Below, in pieces: positions 1 through 5,467 of a DNA stretch of 6,595 bases. Location: positions 1 to 6,595 of the forward strand of contig JAJRAP010000301.1 in the NCBI GenBank assembly GCA_028679855.1, read 5' to 3'. Below the pieces are notes generated by a model. The model saw nothing but the letters and a program-made list of their open reading frames with translations. It was not told the DNA's origin and did not search any database. The translations under genes were made by a program, and so were the position numbers. Origin of the DNA: Candidatus Methanoperedens sp. (GTDB taxonomy: Archaea > Halobacteriota > Methanosarcinia > Methanosarcinales > Methanoperedenaceae). Numbering within the stretch: the first letter of the stretch is position 1; every line of letters starts with the position of its first letter.

Positions 1-1688
1 CCAACTCCGATAATGTGGTTCTCATCATATGGATGCAGGTAATCAGAGAAACCGGGTATCTTGAGTTCGCCCAGAACTTTTGGATCTTTCGGGTCGGTCA
101 GGTCTATCACAAAGAGCGGATCGATACGCTTGAACGTCACCATGTACAGCCTGTTCCCGATGAATCGCGTGGAGTATATACTCTCATCAGGCGCGATCTC
201 CTCAAGTTTCCCTGCGATCCCCAGGTCTTTATCCATCACATACACGTTGTTGTACTGCTTTGACCCGCTTCCCGTCCAGAGCTGGGACGTCGTGGCGACC
301 CTGAAGAACTCTCCTGACTCATCCATGGAGAACTGGTTCAGAAGACTCCCTGGTACCTCTCCTTTAGTCCTGTACTCGATATCACCTTTGTTGATATTTA
401 TCTTCTGGATGACAGTTCTATCTCTTTCCTGCGCGAGCTTAATCTCGTACTCATCGACTGCTTTTTGAACATTCACGGCATAATCCTGCTTTTCAGTTTC
501 CGTCATGTTGTTGTATGTATCTTCCATGATAGAGGATATTTTATCCCACTTCTCAGACGAGGCAAGATCGCTGTCCCTGATAGCGTATATCTTATCCTGC
601 GCATCCTTCGGGAGCTGCGGCACCACAACTTTGTAGAACCTTTCCTCGCGCGAAGCTTCGTAATACAACCCAGGCATGTTCTTCCGGTAGGTGATGTAGA
701 TGTTGTTCTCTGACACATACAGGTTATCAGAATAGCCCATCATGAACGATTTAGCGTTTATCTTATCGGATTTTATGTTGATCGATGCGATAGTGTGGAA
801 CACATAATTCTGCTCAGGGTTATCGAAATAATACACATCTGGTGACATTATTTTTACCTCACCTCGCTTTATTGCAGGTACGTCAACGAACTCGTTGTAA
901 TAATAGACATCGTCCTTCACAATGAAATAGACGTAGTCGCCTATCATCCGCGACTGGAAGTAGTTGCCATTGATGCTGAAATTGGATAGCTGCACAGGTT
1001 TTTCCCTGTCAGAGATATCATAGATAAAGGCGTCTGTCCTGGGTGTGTACCTGGGCATGGGTCTATAATCGTATTCCGGGAATACCATCACCTGAGCATC
1101 ATCCTGTGTGAATACGATGAGCCTGTTATCGTTAATGAACATATCTGCTGGTCTTCCTTCCAAAGTTATCGTAGAAAGTATGTCTGCTGATGCAGCGGGA
1201 AATGCATCGACTATGACAAGTTTGTTCTGTGCAAGCACATAGATGTATTTGCCGTCATTCTTTACAAAATCCGCCTCATCAACACCTTCAACCTGGATGT
1301 TCGTGGTTGAATAATCCACCGCCCCAGTCTCAGTAGCCCCTGTTTTCATAGCAGGCGTCGCCGCTGGCATCGCCGTTGGTGTGACAGCCATTGCACTTTC
1401 AGTTATCATCATATCACTTCGCATGAAGCCACCGTAATATCCGCCCCATCCGTACTGGTCGTAACCAGAACTTGCAGCGCTTGTTTTAAGGAATTCCCTT
1501 ATCTCTTTCACTGACGAGAATTTCTTTAAGCCCTGTGTTGACTCGAACTGTGAGATTATTATGTCAGAGGCATTGCCTCTGGTTTTTCCTTTAATGTCAT
1601 TACCTGTGTCAGGCTGGATGCAGCCGCTAAGAACTGCGGCTCCTGCAACTAACAGTATGACCATCAGGATTATTGATTTTGTCCTCAT
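1..1688 (-). CDS. Secreted lipoprotein with C-terminal beta-propeller domain (partial, C-terminus off the window)
   Basis: I translated this from the reverse strand: 562 complete codons, open at base 1. The ATG at 1688 follows an AGGTGA ribosome site (1695-1700) by six bases. The N-terminus has a basic MRTK, a hydrophobic segment (residues 6-20) and a lipobox LSGC with Cys23, so the protein is probably exported and lipid-anchored outside the membrane. Residues 75-89 are Gly/Tyr-rich and 91-124 are a Met/Ala/Thr/Pro linker. The block VEGVDEADF (133-141), followed by NDGKYIYVL, is the hallmark of the archaeal/bacterial beta-propeller family distantly related to WD40 (COG4880/PF09826 from memory). 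Repeated blade-like strands follow, with a charged, probably helical insertion near 355-425, and a conserved late segment, FIGNRLYMVTF then DPLFVIDLTDP (509-532). Family members usually run roughly 100 residues or more further. The molecular function of the family is unknown; a surface binding or protein-interaction role is inference. Confidence 0.93.
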   Translation of the reverse strand, partial: MRTKSIILMVILLVAGAAVLSGCIQPDTGNDIKGKTRGNASDIIISQFESTQGLKKFSSVKEIREFLKTSAASSGYDQYGWGGYYGGFMRSDMMITESAMAVTPTAMPAATPAMKTGATETGAVDYSTTNIQVEGVDEADFVKNDGKYIYVLAQNKLVIVDAFPAASADILSTITLEGRPADMFINDNRLIVFTQDDAQVMVFPEYDYRPMPRYTPRTDAFIYDISDREKPVQLSNFSINGNYFQSRMIGDYVYFIVKDDVYYYNEFVDVPAIKRGEVKIMSPDVYYFDNPEQNYVFHTIASINIKSDKINAKSFMMGYSDNLYVSENNIYITYRKNMPGLYYEASREERFYKVVVPQLPKDAQDKIYAIRDSDLASSEKWDKISSIMEDTYNNMTETEKQDYAVNVQKAVDEYEIKLAQERDRTVIQKININKGDIEYRTKGEVPGSLLNQFSMDESGEFFRVATTSQLWTGSGSKQYNNVYVMDKDLGIAGKLEEIAPDESIYSTRFIGNRLYMVTFKRIDPLFVIDLTDPKDPKVLGELKIPGFSDYLHPYDENHIIGV

Positions 1689-1747
1689 TTATTTCACCTG
1701 CTTGAAAGATTAACTGTATACTTAATAAATTCATCTTTGACGTCCAC

Positions 1748-1763
1748 AGTATTTAAGTATAAA
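1748..1763. promoter_or_regulatory. Shared divergent TATA region between lipoprotein and radical SAM genes
   Basis: The 92-bp gap between the two divergent starts holds the near-palindrome AGTATTTAAGTATA. Read on the minus strand it gives CTTAAATA, which would start transcription near 1727 and leave about 40 bases of leader containing the AGGTGA site of the lipoprotein gene. Read on the plus strand, TTTAAGTATA would start transcription at about 1782-1787, at or next to the ATG of the radical SAM gene, implying a leaderless message. A second AT-rich stretch (ATTTATTAAGTATA on the minus strand, 1718-1731) is an alternative box for the lipoprotein but lies rather close to its ribosome site. Spacing follows the usual archaeal rule of about 25-27 bases; no experimental start is known. 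Confidence 0.45.
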
Positions 1764-1780
1764 AAAGGTATCTTGGAATT

Positions 1781-2761
1781 ATGAAAATGAACGCCAAAAT
1801 AAAGGCTGAGCTTATCTCTATCGGGGCAGTCGATATAGATCTCTCGCTTCTTGGCAGGCTTACCATTCCAACTGCGGGACCGGGTGCTGGCGGCAGGGCT
1901 TTTTTCTTAAGATCTGGAAAGCACAGGGTAAGGCTGGTTGTGGATGAAGGCTCGCCCCTGCGTGCTGTCAGTGACAATGGCGATATTGTGATACTGAAAG
2001 GTGGTAAGGAACTTGTACGGGGAACAATCGAGGAAGAACTCATACACTGTCCCGAACAGGCATATATAACCATGAGCGAGCGGTGTATATACGACTGCAA
2101 GTTCTGTCCAGTCCCCAAGCTAAATGGAAAAGTAAAATCCACAGAAGAGCTTCTGGCTCTCGTGGAAGAAGCACATCGTATGGGGAAAATGAAAGGCATC
2201 TCGATTACGTCCGGTGTCGAGGTCTCGCCTGAAAAAGAAGTGGAGAGGGCAGCAGACCTTGTAAAAATATTAAAGAAATACAATGTACCCATCGGCGTGT
2301 CTGTCTATCCCACAAAAGACTCATCCCGAATTCTTAAAGAAGCGGGTGCAAGCGAGATAAAATATAATGTGGAGACAATGGACAGGGAACTCTACGATAA
2401 ATACTGCAAGAAGCCGCCTCTTGATTTTACGCTTGAGTGCCTGAAGGACGCGGTAAAGTTCTTCGGGAAAAATCGCGTGTTCACCAACTTCATAGTCGGG
2501 CTCGGGGAAACCGACGATACCGTCGAAAAGTACTACGAAGAACTTGCAGCAATGGGCGTAATCCCGATAATAAGGGCAGTTGGCGTACATCCCCTGAGGT
2601 TCGGGGAACTTGAGGCAGAGAGACCCACAAAGGAGAGGCTGCTCAAGCTTGCGAAAATGTCAAAAAAAATACTGGATAAATATGGGCTTGACGCGAGCGC
2701 TGCAAAGACAATGTGCCTCCCCTGCACAGGATGCGACCTGAACCCGCATATTGACCTGTAA
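1781..2761 (+). CDS. Radical SAM protein, biotin-synthase-related archaeal family, with C-terminal Cys triad
   Basis: This is a 326-residue cytosolic enzyme with the radical SAM cluster motif CxxxCxxC at Cys102, Cys106 and Cys109 (CIYDCKFC), which would ligate a [4Fe-4S] cluster that cleaves S-adenosylmethionine. An N-terminal region of about 90 residues precedes it. The barrel continues with ITSGVEVSP (142-150), YNVETMDREL (195-204, like the asparagine-rich strand of BioB and lipoyl synthases) and NFIVGLGETDDT (236-247), a typical SAM-contact strand. The C-terminus ends in CLPCTGCDLNP with Cys312, Cys315 and Cys318, well placed to hold an auxiliary iron-sulfur cluster. I believe this matches the archaeal biotin-synthase-related group (COG2516), whose reaction I cannot assign from sequence; an archaeal LipS-type lipoyl synthase subunit is one candidate. 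The start could be Met1 or Met3 (1787), because no clear ribosome site precedes either and the message looks leaderless. It stands alone, convergent with the next gene nine bases away. Confidence 0.9.
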   Translation: MKMNAKIKAELISIGAVDIDLSLLGRLTIPTAGPGAGGRAFFLRSGKHRVRLVVDEGSPLRAVSDNGDIVILKGGKELVRGTIEEELIHCPEQAYITMSERCIYDCKFCPVPKLNGKVKSTEELLALVEEAHRMGKMKGISITSGVEVSPEKEVERAADLVKILKKYNVPIGVSVYPTKDSSRILKEAGASEIKYNVETMDRELYDKYCKKPPLDFTLECLKDAVKFFGKNRVFTNFIVGLGETDDTVEKYYEELAAMGVIPIIRAVGVHPLRFGELEAERPTKERLLKLAKMSKKILDKYGLDASAAKTMCLPCTGCDLNPHIDL

Positions 2762-2770
2762 TAAAACAGA

Positions 2771-2974
2771 TTATTCTTCTGGAGTTTCCATTGAAGCCAA
2801 ATATTCCTCATATGTTTCATTTGGCCTTCTTTCATATATGATTGTGGTATCTTCTACATTTGGTTGATTCCTATTTCCACCTTTGCAGTTCTTTGATATC
2901 CAACCACTTTTTCGTTTTTTCTTTTCACCAGTTGATTTCTGGTGTTTTGAAGATGTTTGTCCTTTGTCGCTCAT
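2771..2974 (-). CDS. Small basic hypothetical protein (67 aa)
   Basis: I do not recognise this family. The N-terminal half is very basic and polar (MSDKGQTSSKHQKSTGEKKK, then RKSGW), with a single Cys near residue 30. The C-terminal half is acidic and ends in YERRPNETYEEYLASM. This charge split, the lack of hydrophobic segments and the absence of repeats suggest a soluble, partly disordered protein, perhaps binding nucleic acid through its N-terminus; that is inference. Support for a real gene is moderate: the ORF is uninterrupted, ends nine bases from the convergent radical SAM gene, and has a TATA-like CTTTATAG on the minus strand (about 3010-3018) at a sensible distance. There is no good ribosome site, so the message may have a very short leader. 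The DNA is more AT-rich than its neighbours, which fits an acquired gene. Confidence 0.5.
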   Translation of the reverse strand: MSDKGQTSSKHQKSTGEKKKRKSGWISKNCKGGNRNQPNVEDTTIIYERRPNETYEEYLASMETPEE

Positions 2975-3040
2975 AATTTACTTTCTATAACCTGTTTGGT
3001 TTGTGAAGCTATAAAGGAATGTTTTGGTGTTAGAATAAAA

Positions 3041-3115
3041 TAACCGCGGATGAACGCAAATAAACGCAGATGCGCCCTCCAGAGGCGCGACTCTGGGCGC
3101 CTTTATCTGCGGTTT
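3041..3115. repeat. Short inverted-repeat element A with internal hairpin and 10-bp periodic units
   Basis: The ends are inverted: AACCGCGGAT (3042-3051) against ATCTGCGGTT (3105-3114), 9 of 10 paired. The left part consists of three ten-base units, cgcggatgaa, cgcaaataaa and cgcagatgcg (3046-3075). The centre holds a GC-rich hairpin: CCAGAG (3079-3084) pairs with CTCTGG (3091-3096) around a six-base loop, and flanking GCGC stretches extend it. It starts 20 bases downstream of the zinc-ribbon gene stop in that gene's direction of transcription. I recall CGCAGATAAACGCAGAT-type intergenic repeats in many archaeal and bacterial genomes; that is memory, not a search result. It could act as a transcript end structure or be a mobile-element remnant. 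Confidence 0.7.
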
Positions 3116-3135
3116 GTAATTTTTCCAAAATGACT

Positions 3136-3312
3136 TTATGCCGCTCTTGGTTTTATTTTATCTGACCCGCAATTCGGGCATTCTGTCGCGCCTTTTTTCA
3201 AGAATGTCTTCTTGCATGAGGTACACCAGAACATCCCGCTCTTTTCCGCCATTTCCCTGAGGTCATCAGGTGTCAGCGAAAATGGGACATAAGTACTGCA
3301 CATGAATATCAT
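3136..3312 (-). CDS. Small zinc-ribbon protein (58 aa)
   Basis: I found this by translating the minus strand. The ATG at 3312 has an in-frame stop two codons upstream, so the start cannot lie further out, and a strong GGAGGTG (3324-3330) sits 11 bases before it, slightly long spacing. The product has LTPDDLREMAEKSG (residues 13-26) followed by two Cys pairs, FWCTSC (Cys30, Cys33) and ECPNCGS (Cys45, Cys48), eleven residues apart: a classic four-Cys zinc ribbon. Cys5 is an extra cysteine outside the pair pattern. The tail is basic (KIKPRAA). Proteins of this size and shape usually bind zinc structurally and act in nucleic-acid or protein contacts; a rubredoxin-like iron site is a less likely alternative. 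Partner and role are unknown. Short inverted-repeat elements lie on both sides of the gene. Confidence 0.8.
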   Translation of the reverse strand: MIFMCSTYVPFSLTPDDLREMAEKSGMFWCTSCKKTFLKKGATECPNCGSDKIKPRAA

Positions 3313-3318
3313 TGACCG

Positions 3319-3414
3319 TTATCCACCTCCATTTATCATTGATATGAATCGTAGGAACACGGATATGACAGATAGCATAGACACCACAGATAAAATTTCC
3401 GCGTAAGTCCTCAT
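3319..3414 (-). CDS. Possible 31-aa hydrophobic peptide, doubtful
   Basis: An ATG at 3414 opens a 31-codon frame. Residues 5-22 (AEILSVVSMLSVISVFLR) could form one membrane helix, and the peptide ends in Gly-Gly-Gly. The codons for those last residues are the ribosome site GGAGGTGG of the zinc-ribbon gene, and the TAA lies six bases before that gene's ATG, an arrangement seen in translationally coupled genes. Against it: no good ribosome site precedes the ATG, and two thirds of the frame lies inside inverted-repeat element B, whose stem would bury the start codon. The hydrophobicity may therefore be a by-product of the repeat sequence. I list it as a candidate only. Confidence 0.25.
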   Translation of the reverse strand: MRTYAEILSVVSMLSVISVFLRFISMINGGG

Positions 3415-3426
3415 GATCCGTGTTCC
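3354..3426. repeat. Short inverted-repeat element B
   Basis: The arms are a perfect 11-bp inverted repeat: GGAACACGGAT (3354-3364) and ATCCGTGTTCC (3416-3426). They continue with ATGA (3365-3368) against TCAT (3411-3414) if G3415 is bulged, making about 15 pairs around a 42-base interior. The interior has degenerate CACAGAT/CACGGAT units. ACCACAGATAAA (3383-3394) matches 11 of 12 bases of the reverse complement of element A at 3102-3113. Its length (73 bp) is close to that of element A (75 bp). It lies between the stop of the 51-aa gene and the ribosome site of the zinc-ribbon gene. Confidence 0.65.
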
Positions 3427-3460
3427 GCAAACGAGGAGAACTGAATCCTCATTTCCACTC

Positions 3461-3616
3461 TCATTTATATTGAGCACCCGTTGGCTGTTCTGCCGTCCGT
3501 GCTCTCAGTTTTGCATAGAACTCTTTCTGCCTCTCGCGTTCGGCATCTGCGACATCAGGTTTTTTAATCTTTTTGGCGCTTTCGGCGAGGTCCATTGCAC
3601 TTTCCAATCCAACCAT
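3461..3616 (-). CDS. Small hypothetical helical protein (51 aa)
   Basis: I do not recognise this family. The start is well supported: GGAGGTG (3623-3629) precedes the ATG at 3616 by six bases, the best ribosome site in the window. The product is rich in Ala, Lys, Glu and Arg, with no Cys and no membrane segment. Residues 4-18 (LESAMDLAESAKKIK) and 22-41 (VADAERERQKEFYAKLRART) look like two amphipathic helices joined at a Pro, followed by a short polar tail ending in QYK. It is probably a small soluble helical protein; any binding role is unknown. It is the first of the small minus-strand genes after an AT-rich promoter-like gap, and the zinc-ribbon gene lies 148 bases downstream, so they may share a transcript. 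Confidence 0.72.
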   Translation of the reverse strand: MVGLESAMDLAESAKKIKKPDVADAERERQKEFYAKLRARTAEQPTGAQYK

Positions 3617-3678
3617 CTTTTTCACCTCCTATTTGTATGTTCCCATTTCCTTTTATCAACTTAACCTCCATGGAACTA

Positions 3679-3694
3679 TAATTATTAATAATTA
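3679..3694. promoter_or_regulatory. AT-only palindrome in the promoter region of the small-gene cluster
   Basis: TAATTATTAATAATTA is a perfect 16-bp palindrome in the 169-bp AT-rich gap between the flavodoxin stop and the 51-aa gene. On the minus strand it overlaps a plausible TATA box, which would start transcription near 3655-3660 and leave a leader of about 40 bases containing GGAGGTG. It could be the TATA element, an operator, or a chance palindrome in AT-rich DNA. The rest of the gap (3695-3785) shows only a weak inverted repeat, CTTAAAGTC (3737-3745) with GACTTAAG (3761-3768), and no gene. Confidence 0.35.
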
Positions 3695-3785
3695 ACTTAC
3701 CTCTATTTATACCTTCCCATTCTTATTTAATTATGTCTTAAAGTCAATAATTTCAATTCAGACTTAAGGATATAGAGGCATATTA

Positions 3786-4220
3786 TTATTTGGGCTTTAT
3801 TTTGTTTGCGAGGTCTTTCCCAAGCCTTTTGCATTCCTCAAGGTCTTTTTCCGCTGGAGCGTACTGGATGCGCAGTACGGGATCTATCACGTTTATACCA
3901 ATTTTACGCAGCTGCTCAGCTATCAATACAGGCGCATCTCCGCTCCATCCATAAGAACCAAAAGCAGCACCAACTTTTGCTTTTACCTTCGCCTTTGCGA
4001 TAGTGTCGATGAATTTTTCCATTGGAGGAAGCATCTTGTAATGGAAGGTCGATGAGCCAAGGGCAATGGCATCAGCTGATTTCAGGTCTTCCATTTTAGC
4101 CTCATGAAAATTCATGGCGTTGGCTTCTACATTTCTTGATCTTGCGCCTTCCACAATGGCATCAGCCATCGCTTTGGTATTTCCTGATGTACTGAGGTAC
4201 ACAACTATTAATTTTGGCAT
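3786..4220 (-). CDS. Short-chain flavodoxin / flavodoxin-domain protein (144 aa)
   Basis: This is a single flavodoxin-like domain that should bind FMN and carry electrons in the cytosol. The phosphate-binding loop is LSTSGNTKAMADAI (residues 9-22), following a first strand LIVVY. ALGSSTFHYKMLPPMEKFID (53-72) is the second FMN loop, and FGSYGWSGDA (87-96) is the third, in the form also found in the flavodoxin domains of archaeal FprA-type flavoproteins. Here there is no metallo-beta-lactamase domain, so it is a stand-alone carrier of normal short-chain length. The ATG at 4220 is preceded by AGGTGG with seven bases of spacing. It lies on the same strand as the upstream tRNA but has its own TATA-like element. 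The physiological partner is not evident; no reductase or oxidase lies beside it. Confidence 0.9.
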   Translation of the reverse strand: MPKLIVVYLSTSGNTKAMADAIVEGARSRNVEANAMNFHEAKMEDLKSADAIALGSSTFHYKMLPPMEKFIDTIAKAKVKAKVGAAFGSYGWSGDAPVLIAEQLRKIGINVIDPVLRIQYAPAEKDLEECKRLGKDLANKIKPK

Positions 4221-4291
4221 ATTATTCCCACCTTTTGAGAGAGGAATTTCGGGAGAATTAAACCTATCTCATTAATCATGTTAAAATTGAT

Positions 4292-4301
4292 TTTATTTAA
4301 G
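4292..4301 (-). promoter_or_regulatory. TATA box for the flavodoxin gene
   Basis: On the minus strand this reads CTTAAATAAA, preceded by purines (GAAAGG) that could be a TFB recognition element. Predicted transcription start is near 4270, leaving a leader of about 50 bases that includes the AGGTGG ribosome site. It lies between the end of the tRNA gene and the flavodoxin start, so the two can be transcribed separately. Confidence 0.45.
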
Positions 4302-4331
4302 CCTTTCGTACACAGCAAAATAATTAGATTA

Positions 4332-4416
4332 TGCGAGGGATGGGATTTGAACCCACGAACCCCTTCGGGATTAGCCCCTGAAGCTAACGCCTTTGACCGG
4401 ACTGGGCGACCCTCGC
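4332..4416 (-). tRNA. tRNA-Leu (CAG anticodon)
   Basis: The reverse strand folds as a class II tRNA of 85 nt. The acceptor stem is GCGAGGG (4410-4416) with CCCTCGC, discriminator A at 4332. The anticodon arm is TTAGC-TTCAGGG-GCTAA, placing CAG at 4378-4380, which reads CUG leucine codons. A long variable arm (TCCCGAAGGGGTTC) follows, and the T arm is GTGGG-TTCAAAT-CCCAT. The discriminator A and the variable-arm type fit leucine; serine tRNAs usually carry G there. CCA is not encoded, so it must be added after transcription, and no intron is visible. The 3' flank is T-rich (TAATCTAATTATTTT on the minus strand), which could end transcription. Confidence 0.96.
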
Positions 4417-4469
4417 AAATTGTATAAATTAACGATCAGTTATTTTTTGTCTTTTTCACGTCTTAATGG

Positions 4470-4477
4470 TATAAATC
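4470..4477 (-). promoter_or_regulatory. Candidate TATA box for the tRNA-Leu gene
   Basis: GATTTATACC on the minus strand lies just after the argF stop, about 57 bases before the mature tRNA end. That spacing would give a 5' leader of about 30 bases for RNase P to remove. A closer TATA-like element, AATTTATACA at 4421-4430, lies only about ten bases from the tRNA and is too near to act as its box. Read-through from argF is an alternative. Confidence 0.3.
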
Positions 4478-4482
4478 TTATG

Positions 4483-5394
4483 TTATGACGACATCAATTT
4501 CAGAAGCAGTGCTTTCTGGACATGCAGCCTGTTCTCAGCCTGGTCGAACACTGCCGAGTTCGGACCGTCGATCACGTCGGCAGTTATCTCCTCGCCCCTG
4601 TGAGCGGGAAGACAGTGAAGTACCATCACATCATGCCTGGCTTGTTCTAAAAGCTTACTGTTGATCTGGTATGGTTTGAAGTCGCAAAGCCTCTGGTCGT
4701 ACTCCTCCTCGTCGCCCATGGATACCCAGACGTCAGTGGAAAGAATATCCGCTTTTTTGGCGGCCTTCATGGGGTCGTGAATGACATTTACCACGGCGCC
4801 AAGTTCCTTTGCTTTCAAAACGATATCATAGTTCGGCTCGTACCCTTCCGGGCAAGCGACTGTTATTTTCATACCTGTGAATGCGCACGCAAGAATAGCT
4901 GAATTACACACGTTATTGCCGTCCCCTATCCATGAAAAATTAAGCCCTTTGAATTTACCTTTGTACTCGCGTATCGTAAGAAGGTCTGCAAGGAGCTGAC
5001 AGGGGTGCTCAAGGTCCGAGAGTCCATTGATGATGGGCACAGTTGCATATTTCGCAAGTTCAGTAAGAGTCTCATGTTTGTAGACACGTCCCATAATGGC
5101 ATGGACATAGCGCGACATGACGCGGGCAGTATCAGCTATGGATTCCCCGCGCCCGATCTGCATATCCTTATAGTTCAGGTATATCGCATGACCTCCAAGT
5201 TCTGTCATCGCAACTTCGAATGATATCCGGGTGCGCGTTGAAGATTTTTCAAAAAGCATTGCAAGAGTTTTATTCTTCAATGAATTGGAGGCTTTCCCTC
5301 TTGTTCTTTTCCCCTTCATGTCGGATGCAGTATCAAGCAAGCTAATGATATCGTCATAGGATAGATCTGTGAGGGATAATAGATGCGATGGCAA
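4483..5394 (-). CDS. argF: Ornithine carbamoyltransferase
   Basis: The enzyme joins carbamoyl phosphate and ornithine to make citrulline, a late step of arginine biosynthesis in the cytosol. The 303 residues are full length for the family. Carbamoyl-phosphate contacts are SSTRTR (51-56) and HPCQ (130-133). Ornithine contacts are DGNNVCNS (158-165) and DVWVSMG (221-227), and the catalytic cysteine lies in HCLPAHRG (260-267, Cys261). The SMG loop and HCLP mark ornithine rather than aspartate transcarbamylase. The start is TTG at 5394: no in-frame ATG lies nearby upstream, the first internal ATG is residue 26, and the protein aligns naturally from LPSHLLSLTDLS. GGAG (5406-5409) lies about 11 bases before it. 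The gene diverges from the mutase across 73 bp. No other arg gene is in view. Confidence 0.96.
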   Translation of the reverse strand: MPSHLLSLTDLSYDDIISLLDTASDMKGKRTRGKASNSLKNKTLAMLFEKSSTRTRISFEVAMTELGGHAIYLNYKDMQIGRGESIADTARVMSRYVHAIMGRVYKHETLTELAKYATVPIINGLSDLEHPCQLLADLLTIREYKGKFKGLNFSWIGDGNNVCNSAILACAFTGMKITVACPEGYEPNYDIVLKAKELGAVVNVIHDPMKAAKKADILSTDVWVSMGDEEEYDQRLCDFKPYQINSKLLEQARHDVMVLHCLPAHRGEEITADVIDGPNSAVFDQAENRLHVQKALLLKLMSS

Positions 5395-5434
5395 AATCAG
5401 GATACTCCATTTAATGCTATTAATGTAGATACCT

Positions 5435-5442
5435 ATTTAAAT
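5435..5442. promoter_or_regulatory. Palindromic TATA box shared by argF and the mutase gene
   Basis: ATTTAAAT is self-complementary and is the best TATA-like core in the 73-bp gap between the divergent genes. Counting about 27 bases to the left puts the argF start of transcription near 5411, leaving a 17-base leader that holds GGAG. Counting to the right puts the mutase start near 5465, three bases before its ATG, so that message would be essentially leaderless, which fits the absence of a ribosome site there. If one box serves both genes, their transcription may compete. The mapping is prediction only. Confidence 0.45.
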
Positions 5443-5467
5443 TACTTTTGACAAAGTATTTATTAAA

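Noticed and set aside
1753..2292. 179-codon minus-strand frame opposite the radical SAM gene
   Set aside because: The plus-strand product has clear catalytic motifs. The antisense product is Ser/Pro/Thr-rich without recognisable domains, a typical shadow.
3046..3075. Three ten-base units resembling a tiny tandem or CRISPR-like array
   Set aside because: Units are only 10 bp, imperfect and contiguous with no spacers, and there are no cas genes. They belong to the inverted-repeat element.
3413..3664. 83-codon plus-strand frame across the small-gene region
   Set aside because: It is antisense to the 51-aa gene and the repeat, has no ribosome site, and its Phe/Leu/Cys-rich sequence is what the reverse of a Lys/Glu-rich gene gives.
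3564..3671. 35-codon minus-strand frame starting at ATG 3671, overlapping the 51-aa gene in another frame
   Set aside because: It has no ribosome site of its own, and the strong GGAGGTG inside it is placed for the 51-aa gene start instead.
3737..3768. Inverted repeat downstream of the flavodoxin gene as a terminator
   Set aside because: The arms are short (8-9 bases), AT-rich and imperfect, and no clear T run follows on the minus strand.
4332..4416. Class II tRNA considered as tRNA-Ser
   Set aside because: The anticodon loop TTCAGGG gives CAG and the discriminator is A, both fitting leucine.
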